64,000 nucleotides of DNA, from assembly GCA_035048485.1 (NCBI GenBank), contig CM068582.1, positions 36,971,596 through 37,035,595 of the forward strand. Direction: 5' to 3'. Below are positions 12,736 to 24,000 of the stretch, in pieces; positions within the stretch are counted from its first letter, which is position 1, and every line of letters begins with the position of its first letter. Source of the stretch: Pteria penguin. Its lineage: Eukaryota; Mollusca; Bivalvia; Pterioida; Pteriidae. The notes under the pieces were generated by a model. The model did no database searches. It was given only the letters and a program-made list of their open reading frames with translations, and had not been told where the DNA came from. The position numbers were made by a program, and so were the translations under genes.

Positions 12736-14812
12736 AACATACGAAAGTAACTAGTTTTACGTAACAGTAGCCCTCACAATAATGTACCATGGTGGACATG
12801 TATGTATCCATGGAAACCACAGTTGAGACATGTGTCCGGAGGAAGTAATCCTATCCTGCATGATTAGCCACACCTGTAATAAATACCCTAAATATATATA
12901 CCAAATAAAGTATTTCAATACTGCATGTAAGAAACGAATATGATTCAACACATAACGAAATATGTCATCCACACGCTGGACAGGGATGTACCAATGCTTA
13001 TATCATATCCAATTGTGTGATTCTGCAAAAATGATTTTGTATTCGCAATCAGTAAAATTTTGATAATTAATTTTGATCTCCATACAATTTTGCGATGGGA
13101 AGGAATAAATTCCGAAAGAGACGAATATTTTAAGAATCTGTTCCACTTATAGATAGTGGACTCGATTAGGAGGGAATTCCATGCCGTATCCAAGACATAG
13201 ATTTCTGTAGACACCACTGATACCCGCCAGTGACAGGTTGATTTATGCTATGTTTAGTTACGTATATGGCAACACACTCCATTACGTAGGTAAACACTTA
13301 GAAATGATCTTAATAAAGCATATAACTGAAGGGTCGATTACATATAATGTACCAACACATTTAATACAAAGTAAAAGTTAGGATTTATGACCACAAAACA
13401 GTCAGGTGCTCTTAAATGTTCAGCAATATAGCTGTACCTCAATCAAACTCCCGTACAACCGAATGTTTTTGTGTCCTTTATATGATCATAAATCGTTTCT
13501 CTTTTCAGTTCAAAAGATATTATAAATCTTTGAAGTTATCGATTTCTTCACATATTTAAAAACCATCAATACTTAATGACTTTTAAAAGGTACAATAATT
13601 GTGTATAATTTATCAAATTTAAAGTTTTTAAAATGTATTTTATATTTCTATATTAACATTGCCAAACATATATATATATATATTATATATATAATGGGCA
13701 ATATCGTGTAAATCTTCCTTAAAATGAAAACGTTATATTTAGAAATAAAAAAAAGTCCGTCACAGTGCCAACTAAATTACTACTTACACCATGATAAAGC
13801 TTGTTAAAGCAATCGTTTTCAAACATTTAATATATTTACTAATTTTTTCCTTTAAAGAAGTACACACACATCCCATTACAAGTGTGAGTGATAGATATAG
13901 TACCAAATTCAAATAATTCCAACTTTTGCACTATGCTGGCTTATGATGATAAATATATCTCTTTTTGAGATTTTTTATTTATGAAAAGGGGTTAAATTAT
14001 AGAATTATATGACCATATGTGATAATTTATGGTCACCTAAATAATGAATTAGATTATATTTATCAAAACAAGGGATCATAGATTTTTAGCAATGATTATA
14101 CAATCTGTTAGGACTTGACAAAAATGTATTGACCATTATATCTATGAAAAAGCAACACACTGAGGTGTGGGACATCCTGCAACAGAATATATAGAACATG
14201 GGCCAAGACCTCAAAGTACTCCGTCTTCGGTTCAAATCTAACACAAAAGAGTTGACTCATAAATAAACTGTCAGAATCATATTTCCATTTTCTTTTCCCT
14301 TCTCATGATGTAAACTATGTTGGTTTATCATATAGTACAAGAAACATTCGCTGTATAATCGGAATTGGAATGCACAGATATTAGACTTACCTTCAGATAT
14401 TAAATGAATTAATGTCTTTCATTGTGTATATGGAGTTTGGACGGGCAAATGACCACAGCTCAAACAATTATTCTTAGAATAGGCAATGTCGTTATTGCTC
14501 ATCACATTTTTAACCCATACATTAAAACGATGGAATTGGTGTGGCCTTCTTAAGAACTGCTGTCTTTAAAGATGACCATGTCAAAAATTCTCAAGTCTGG
14601 TAGTTAATAACCCACCCACCCCAACAAACAAACAAACAAACAAAGCCCCCCCCAAAGCCCCAGCCATAATTTATTATTTTATAATTTTTGAAAGATAATT
14701 TGATATGTTTACGTACAACGAACTACAACTCTTGAATTCTAACGAGCGATAACTCTAATTTAGTGAGGATCATATGATAGTTAGACGTACAAGTACATAA
14801 AGTACATATACA
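12736..14812. other. No gene recognised
   Basis: AT-rich DNA. The only structure noted is an ATATAT palindrome at about 13668-13695. No exon with consistent splicing was found on either strand. Confidence 0.35.
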
Positions 14813-17169
14813 ATGGACGAGGGCGAACAATACTGGGACCATACCGGGGAGGATCTAGAATGTACGTCATTACTGGGAAGTTTTAGGGCAGATTCGGCCT
14901 TATTCAGGTAAAGAGGAATTTCATTGCTCCACTAAGGCTTTGTATAATTCTCGAGCTTGTAACTGACACTGCATGTATCATTTTATATACCTGTACCTGG
15001 ACATATGCATGTTAATGCAACATCTGCTTCTCTGCATGAGTCAATATATATATGAACTGATCGATGAAATGACTTTCTTCCTGCATTCTTTAAAAGTTTT
15101 AAGGTGTAATGTAGAAGTCTTTTAATCTTTTTCGAACTTTAACTGATGTCTGTAGCATCACGAAATAAAACGTTGATTTTAAAAACGGAAATGCATAACA
15201 CTTCAGCTTATGATTTAATGTTTTATTTTTTGGAACACATTTCCAACATCACTAATTGAAAACAGATATTACAGACTGTATATAATGTATTTACTCAATA
15301 GAAATGAAAAGCTGCATTGTCGATATATATAAATATATATAGGTGTGGACTATGTACAGTAAGAGTAGATATAGATCTGTAAACGACATCGTCAGTGGTG
15401 GATGTAGAGAAGTGTAAAGATCATTAGGAAGTGTTACAGATCTATTATCAGAGAGACGCTGTCCAGAGTGTCAAGATCATCGGGGATTGAGCTATAACAT
15501 TTGAGAGACCCCTGTCTTATATCTCCGTAACGAGCGGTGACGCGCCTAACCTCGGCTTAATCGTACAATATTTGTCACATTTGGCGTCACTTTGTTATCT
15601 AGTGCCGCCCCTGTCTTATGACATCATAAGAACGGGGGAGGCGATGGACATAAATGTTTTCCGTGTATATATACTATGTTTATCTATTTACCAGCTATTG
15701 TTTCAGTCTCGATCACTCATGCCTTAAGCTGAACAGCAACAGTTGATAGCAATCTGTCACCATTGACTATAATAGATAAATGAGCACAATAACAGATAAA
15801 GTATGTGTATAATCATTTAAATGTAAGTTATACTATACTTTCATAAATGTGACGAAGTATGGCGCGTATACAAATGTACTTTGATAATATCAGTGGCGGA
15901 TCCAGGATTTCAGAAAGGGGGGGGGGGCAAATAAGCCAAACTTCTCAGCCATTTTTGGTGCAAAATCTGGATTTTTACTAGTAAATATGTGACCAAAAAA
16001 GGGAAGGGGGCACTAAATCCGCCACTGTATTGAATTTCGTTTCGTAAGTTATAAAGATTAGTCCATATTCAGCACAAAAAGAGAGGGGTGGGGGGCTGTT
16101 CCTACGAACCTGCATCAAGCTACGAGACATTCATGACGGGCGTCTAGTAGGGTTTTTCACGAATGCGCGGTGCGTACGTTTGTTTGTTTTTAAGATACAC
16201 CACGTCAATACCATTTCAAATTTATATTGTCGGCATCTGTATGATGCATTGCACAAAAATGACCTATTTAATGAGCCCAACCAATGCAGAAAGGACTATT
16301 TTACATATTATTAACTGATTACAAACAAATATCAGATACTTATATATAATATTATATATTTTGTTAGTAGTATGATACTGCTATTGTAGCAGATTCCATT
16401 TTGTATACATGTACACAAAATTTGCCTATGTTCATATTTTCTATTTTAACTGTATTAACTTGTATCTCATGTTTATAGTCTGTATGTCATGTATGCCCTT
16501 CGAGGCCCAATGTTTTGGTATTGTATTGTATTGTATTGTATTGTATTGTATTGTATTGTATTGTTTACCCTGACACGGAATCCTTGTATGCGCAGGTCTA
16601 GAGGGTGGGCCGGGGCGGGGGTCTTGACCCACCATGTGATTCAACAAAAATAACTTTTCTTGCTATATTTTGATCAATGTAAAATATGTAATTCTACACA
16701 AATAAAAATGAATGGACCCCTTCTCGCAAAATTCATTTCCTCTCGACAAAATTTCTGGATCCGCGCCTGCTGTATCTCGTGACACAGGCCACCGGTTCTG
16801 GTTTTTTGCGAACAAGTAACCTCTACACTACTGACTGAGCTGCACAAATGATACTGGGAGAATGCTAACTTGTAACAATATGTACTGAACCCAAGAGCCT
16901 CTGGTCATGTGAAAACTTGCCGAATAATCGTTTTAGTCAGACTTTTGACTACAGAGAAACTTCATGATATATCATATCTATTTACAGAAATGTATACATC
17001 TTGTAGGGAGAAGAGGATTGATGACGTAGAAGATGACCTCTTACAACTGCTTGACCATTTAGAGGACACCACTTATATGCTTCAAGATTACATTGAAGGT
17101 TTGAGGGCACGAGACAATAAGGCAAGCTATTACTTACGTGATTTTCTCCTCGGAAGGAAATTACAGTAG
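14813..17169 (+). CDS. Small acidic protein, two-exon model (85 aa), unknown function
   Basis: Exon 1 is 14813-14907, starting at ATG (MDEGEQYWDHTGEDLE...) and ending at a CAG/GTAAAG donor in phase 2. Exon 2 is 17007-17169 after an acceptor CTTGTAG, entering in the matching phase and ending at TAG. The total is 258 nt, 86 codons including stop. The product is strongly acidic. Residues from about 33 on (EKRIDDVEDDLLQLLDHL and after) look like an amphipathic helix or short coiled coil. No transmembrane segment or known family is visible. A TATATATA box lies in the intron at about 15665, followed by a possible initiator. Exon 1 could instead, or also, be the 5' coding exon of the membrane-protein gene starting downstream, but its phase 2 end does not join the exon at 18082 directly. 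Not identified. Confidence 0.4.
15891..16027. mobile_element. MITE-like element with 11-bp terminal inverted repeats
   Basis: It begins CAGTGGCGGAT and ends with the complement ATCCGCCACTG, 137 bp apart, non-coding, with G-runs inside. Only a 3-bp TAT occurs on both sides, so the target duplication and superfamily are undecided. A partial copy of the same terminus occurs at 55728. Confidence 0.65.
16380..16565 (+). mobile_element. Probable LINE 3' tail with (ATTGT)n
   Basis: A GGCCCAATGTTTTGG word runs into about nine ATTGT pentamers (16518-16564). Short 3' tail repeats of this kind are typical of truncated non-LTR retrotransposons. No coding part is retained, so this is an inference from layout. 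Confidence 0.4.
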
Positions 17170-17488
17170 CGATAAAGTACTAGAATTATTTTCATTTGTG
17201 TGTGTGTGTGTGGGGGGTGTATATGTGCAAACAGTTGTATGTCCCTATGGCGCAGAATTAACGTCAGACTTCCCGACTAAACCCAGTGATCTATAAAGCC
17301 TGCTTCAATAAGTTGCATTGATTTTATTGGTTTCAGTTTACACTTAATATATATTCAAGGCGATGTAACATTTTTGTCGAGTTTGATATCCTTGCTCTTT
17401 TTTCAATTTTGATAAAACATTTGATTTCTATTGATATTATTGTCTTTAAAATGCCATATCTGTAGACCTGTATGTCTGTAAAAGTCAT

Positions 17489-17494
17489 AATAAA
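17489..17494 (+). terminator. Candidate polyadenylation signal AATAAA
   Basis: AATAAA lies 320 bases after the TAG of the small acidic-protein gene on the same strand. It is in an AT-rich region, so chance occurrence is possible. Confidence 0.3.
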
Positions 17495-18081
17495 TATTTG
17501 ATTTTAAACTTTCAAATAGTCCGCATTAGAAATTACATATACACGTAGATAACACTGTGATTTGTAAGGGTACAGATACGGGTGTATTTGGTTCTACTCA
17601 GAGTACGAGCTGTAGGTCTTTGAGAATAAGAATAAAAGTTCTCTCTTGATTTCTGTTCTTGAAAATGAAATATCACAGTCATTGTGTCCTCTACCTATAC
17701 TGTTAATAAAACAATTATGAAATTAGAAATTGTATTCTTGACATGTTAGTAATAAGCGAATAGAGTCTGCCTTTCCTTTACTTCCATTTTCTTTTCGGAA
17801 CGACTTGTAAATTTCTGCTGTGATAAAAGTGTTTCCGAATTCATGAGAATTGCAATTAGGAAAGAAAAACAATCAAATTTCAAAATATCTCATTTCTAAA
17901 TACATTCCAGACCCCCACATACATGTAGTTTTTCATTCTTATGTAATGACATGGCAACATGGTAGCCAAAAGCAGACAGTCGCAAGGAATCTCCCTGGTC
18001 ATGTGACGAGATTCCATTTAATTGAGCCTACTATTTTCTTCATTTAGAGTTTATAGTTTTTCTATTCAAATTCTTTATCAG

Positions 18082-21000
18082 GTAGAAAATAACACAGAGT
18101 CGGCGACCACGTGTTTTCCGGCTAGATGCCGATGTCCATGCTCATGCAAGAAATTACTGGATAAAGTGACCGGAACCAAAACTATCATATTCACAGTTAT
18201 ACTACAGGTGCGTCGCTTCAGTTACCATGTATACCAGTCTATGTGTTTTTAGTCCTCTATCGGTGAAACCTGAGGAGGAGTTGTAGTTTTTGTTTTCATC
18301 TGTCTGTCCGTCTGTCACTTTTCTTTTTTTTTTTTTATTTAACTTTGAGATACTATTAGTAAGTTTGTGTTTTTCAACCCGATCTGTAATCCAGGATGGC
18401 CACCATGGGCTCTGATTGGTTGATACATTTTCGAAATCCCCTCTGCAACCACTGTAGAATTTCACAAAACCTCACAGTAGGTGAGTACTCATTTTTTACT
18501 TTTCCACAACTGTTTCACAAAATTTCACCAAACCTTACAGACTTACAGCACGTGACCGATTGAAATACGCCGAATCTAATTGGTACCTAATGGCGATTAG
18601 ATTATATCTATATAAACGTAGAATGCAATTATAAATACTTAAATGGTTCAAAAAGAAAATGACGTATAGTAAGTAAATCTTTGAGAGATTTTTAAAAAGA
18701 CAAATTTTGTGTATGCTAAGAAGGGCGCCTGAAACTTCACGAGTTGTCTTTCTTTGAACAGGGACTGAATCTTCTGATCCAGACTATAATAGATGTATGG
18801 CCTAGGAGGGATGAATATACATTCCTAGTGGTGGTAAGATATATGTATATCACGTGATATTTCAGTGACATGATAATATACATTCCTCGTGGTGGTAAGT
18901 TCTATGTATATCACGTGATATTTCAGTGACATGATAATATACATTTCTCGTGGTGGTAAGATCTATGTATATCACGTGATATTTCAGTGACATGATAATA
19001 TACATTCCTCGTGGTGGTAAGTTCTATGTATATCACGTGATATTAAGTGACATGAAAATATACATTCCTCGTGGTGATAAGATCTATGTATATCACGTGA
19101 TATTTCAGTAACATAATATACATTCCTCGTGGTGGTAAGATCTATGTATATCACGTGATATTTCAGTGACATGATAATATACATTCCTCGTGGTGGTAAG
19201 ATCTATGTATATCACGTGATATTTCAGTGACATGAAAATATACATTCCTCGTGGTGGTAAGATCTATGTATATCACGTGATATTTCAGTTACATGATAAT
19301 ATACATTCCTCGTGGTGGTAAGATCTATGTATATCACGTGATATTTCAGTGACATGAAAATATACATTCCTCGTGGTGGTAAGATCTATGTATATCACGT
19401 GATATTTCAGTGACATGATAATATACATTCCTCGTGGTGGTAAGATCTATGTATATCACGTGATATTTCAGTGACATGAAAATATACATTCCTCGTGGAG
19501 GTAAAATCTGTGTAGATCACGTGATATTTCAGTAACATGATAATATACATTCCTCGTGGTGGTAAGTTCTATGTATATCACGTGATATTTCAGTGACATG
19601 ATAATATACATTCCTCGTGGTGGTAAGATCTATGTATATCAGGTGACATTTCAGTGACATGATAATATACATTTCTCGTGGTGGTGCGATCTATGCATAT
19701 CACGTGATGTTTCAGAGACATGACAATATACATTCCTCGTGGAGGTAAAATCTGTGTAGATCACGTGATATTTCACAGATCATTCGTATCATAATAGCAT
19801 TATTGAATTTTGCCCACGAAATGCTTACAAACTTTGCAAATAGATGGATTTTTGTTGTTGCATTACAATTCAGAATTGCTGTTACAGAAATTATGCTGAA
19901 TACTTTAATTTTTTCCTTTAGAGCGGCTTTTCTATGATCTTGTTACAACTGTTTAACCTCATCCTTATCATCATAAGCTCAGGTAAGTACAAAAACCTCA
20001 TCCTTATCATCATAAGCTCAGGTAAGTACAAAAACTTCATCCTTATCATCATAAGCTCAGGTAAGTACAAACACCTCATCCTTATCATCATAAGCTCAGG
20101 TAAATACAAAAACCTCATTCTTATCATCATAAGCTCAGGTAAGTACAAAAACCTCATCCTTATCATCATAAACTCAGGTAAGATCAAAAACTTCATCCTT
20201 ATCATCATAAGCTCAGATAAGTACAAAAACCTCATCCTTATCATCATAAGCTCAGGTAAGTACAGAAACTTCATCCTTATCATCATAAGCTCACGTAAGA
20301 ACAAAAACCTTATCCTTATCATCATAAGCTCAGGTAAGTACAAAAAGCTCATCCTTATCATCATAAGCTCAGGTAAGTACAAAAACCTCATCCTTAACAT
20401 CATAAGCTCAGGTAAGTACAAAAACCTCATCCTTATCATCATAAGCTCAGGTAAGTACAAAAACCTCATCCTTATCATCATAGGCTGAGGTAAGTACAAA
20501 AACCTCATCCTTATCATCATAAGCTCAGGTAAGTACAAAAACCTCATCCATCACCATAGGCTGAGGTAAGTACAAAAACCTCATCCTTATCATCATAGGC
20601 TGAGGTAAGTACAAAAACCTCATCCTTATCATCATAGGCTCAGGTAAGTACAAAAACCTCATCCTTATCATCATAAGCTCAGGTAAGTACAAAAACCTCA
20701 TCCTTATCATCATAAGCTCAGGTAAGTATAAATACCCCCAAGTGCTGATTTTTTCCTAAGTATTTATTGCGATTCTGTTGTATGTTAAACTTATTAATTG
20801 ATCCATTGAAAATTTATCAGTTTGATCAAGTCAAAGCAAAATTACATGTTACATGTATATAGATACTCATGAAAACCTTTAGGATTGTCCATATCTTCAT
20901 TGTGACATCAGTTTATATTTGGACACATTTATTTACTGAATATGCTTACAAACTGGGAACTTCTGAGCAGGACAGAGCAGGTTGGTCCTTATTGATGTGG

Positions 21001-24000
21001 CTTCTTATGTTTGATAGTTGGATTTTACCACTTCATACTATCTGTGTTTATGTACATGTATTTTTGTGACCTACAAATTTATAATGTCTGTTGGGTGTTA
21101 ATTACAGATTTTAAGTGTTTGTGTGTTCATTTACTGTTTTTGCAGTTTGTAGAAAGTTTGACCGATAAAAAAGGTTAATTGTATCATTTTGTGGCAGATT
21201 TACAAGGAGAATTCTCGGCTTTGCCTCTCCCCGTTTTGTTTTGGCTCAAAATATAATTAAATGTGTCAATGTATTAATCTTTTGTTTGTACATGTCCTTT
21301 GAGGTCTGTAATATACAGTTGACTCTGATACATATATCTTTCCCTAAGGAGCATTTCAAACAGATGAGGGAATTTAAATATTTTTTATTGACCTAAGCAT
21401 CACAATAGAAATAAATATATAAATGAATGAATGAATGAATGAATGAATTGATGGATAGATGGATGGATGGATGGATGGACGGACGGATGGATGGATAGAC
21501 GGACGGACAGACAGATAGATAGATCAGGACGGGTTAGACACACTCCGGTAAAGGCGATGTAGTTGATATTCTTTTTCTTTTTCTTCATTATCATTTCATA
21601 AGGATGCTTGGCACTTAAATCTTACATATTATTTATCCAGTTAAGCTGGCCAGTGAAATGTACCATAATAGACGGGTGAGTGGAATTCTCCTCCTCCAAT
21701 CTTACTGTGCCGCCATCCTATTGTTCGCTGGTATATACACGGTCACACGTAGGCTAAAGGTAACAGACTTTTAATCAGATTCAGTGTATTAATTCCTCGT
21801 AATCTAATGAATTGTTTTAATGGAATAATTTGGCAATATCATGATTCATGAAGAGGGAAACTCGGAATCCCAAATGGTCCGAGTTTGATTGGCGTATTCC
21901 ACCACGACTGGTTACCACCTCGTTCATTGTTGCCATATGAATAACAAAAGAGAGTGACCAAAAAAAAATACAAAAAAAAGAAAGAAAGAAACAAGATGTG
22001 TTTGTGAAACACTATGCCCCGGTGGCAACAAAGTCAGAAAAAGTTATTTTTAGCATGGAGGTCATTGTTAAGGTCAAGAGATAATCGGCCTTGGTGTCAT
22101 TTGAAATGGCTTCACTAGGTGAGTACGCATGTGAAATATGAAGTCTCTATCCCTCACGGTTCAAAAGTTCTAGCCAAAGTTAAATTTGACATTAGACAAA
22201 CAAACAGACAGACATACAGGGCAAAAAAAAAAAGACATCGACCTTGGTGTTTCTTGAAAGGCCTTCATTAGTTGAGTACGGATGTGAAATATGAAGTCTC
22301 TATCCTTTACGGTTTAAAAGTTATGGCCAAGGTTAAAGTTGTCAGACAGACATACAGACGAACAGACAGACAGGACAAAACTATATACCCACTGATCTGG
22401 CAAAAAAACCACAGCCTTATTACCATACAAACCGTAATTAATTATATATAAATTAGCGGTACTGTAGATACCCGGTACATGCTTAACACTTTTTTGGTAG
22501 CTATCAATAGTTTGACACACTTAATTGGTTGATCGTTGTTTACATTACTTATTAATTCGTGTTTAGGGTGACGACATCTGCCTTATGCATCGCACAAAAT
22601 TTTACTCCTTCGCGACGGACCCACCTTAGGAAGTTGTGGTGGGTAGGGGTGGGGAGGGGGGTCTTTAACGTGTCACGTCTATCATGATACGGGACCTCGG
22701 TTTCGGAATGACATGACACCGGTGTGCCCACGGCAGGGGTCGAACCAAGGACCCCTCAGTCACGATCCGGATTCGATTCCCGCATTGCGCCACCATGTTT
22801 ACGAGGTGTGTTACCTCCTGCTTCTGTGTCACGATATAGTTGAAATAAATGTTGAAAGCGACGTAAATCACCAGTCAACCAATCATTCAACCAGCTGGAA
22901 AGGAGAAAACACACTTCTATGCAAAAATAGGAGAAAACACATTTCAACCCTAAAATACTAGTACTGTAAAACATGAAAATCATTTAGTCTTGGCTTCTAA
23001 TGACTTTCGGATATTGCTTATGAATTTGTTACACAAAAATGTAAGGTAAATTACACTTTATTTTAAGTTAAGAATGAAGGTTTGAACTATATATGTAATA
23101 TATATATTACTTTATTTTCATTATTAGACTGACTCTTGGAAGTATTTAAAAGAAGACGTGGCAGATGATCCCGTGCTAATAGTAGTCCTCTACAGTAATT
23201 TTCTCTTCTTTTCGGTTTCCACGGCAACTCTTTGTGGTAACTATGCTTCTTATGACAATTTAGGTATTCATTAATACCATTTCATTATTTCATTTCATTT
23301 CCCAATTCATTAATAATTAATTGACCTGGTGAGTGAATGTTCAGGTGTCAAGACGTGTTTGTGAGGAGCTCTGTATTTCTAGTTGAAACAAAGGAAAAAG
23401 ATTTGCATAGCGAATTTCTATGTTGAATTCTAATTTATTTGCTTAACTTTCGCTATACTGGATTACATTGCGTTTAATAATTCTCCAATGGGTAAAACTA
23501 GCAAGAAAAGGAAGGGGACACCATCCACGGACGAGAGCGCGAACGAGTCCATGTCAGTGAGTAGACTTTTAAATGACACTCATTCTATATTGTATGGTAA
23601 AACACCTGAACCTGGATCTAATAATACATCCACCCCTAAAGTAGATTCGATCCCTATCTCCGGATCCACGGAATCAGCACTTCAGGACGCCCCCGCCTGG
23701 GCCAGAGACCTTACTCTTAAATTCAATGCACTATATGTATTTTTTGACGTAAAATTGTGTGAAGTGACAAAAAAACTTGAGAGGTTGGAGGTCTTAGAAA
23801 ATAAAGTGGGTTCATTGGATATCAAAATCTCAAAATTTGAAAAGGATGTTAAGCGAGTGCAGTCAGAGGTAGCAGACAGTGTTAAACAAACTAAGGATAT
23901 AGTTGAGGCGGTGTGTGACAAAACCGATAATTTGGAATTTGAGTTGAAAAATATGGCAGACAGAATATGTAATCTTGAAGAACAGAACAGGGTTTTGAAA

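Noticed and set aside
12593..12820. Poly-isoleucine frame
   Set aside because: Antisense reading of an (ATG)n microsatellite.
18818..19783. CRISPR-like regular repeats
   Set aside because: Repeats are directly adjacent without unique spacers, and the genome is clearly eukaryotic. The same applies to all other arrays here.
19918..20713. Minus-strand 209-codon frame with MIRMRFLYLPELM repeat
   Set aside because: It is the antisense shadow of the 39-bp array. The plus-strand frame is the one that continues a real exon.
20869..21069. Hydrophobic 66-codon frame (WSLLMWLLMFDSWILPL)
   Set aside because: The exons on either side (19982 and 21641) join in phase without it, and it lacks a good acceptor/donor pair in phase.
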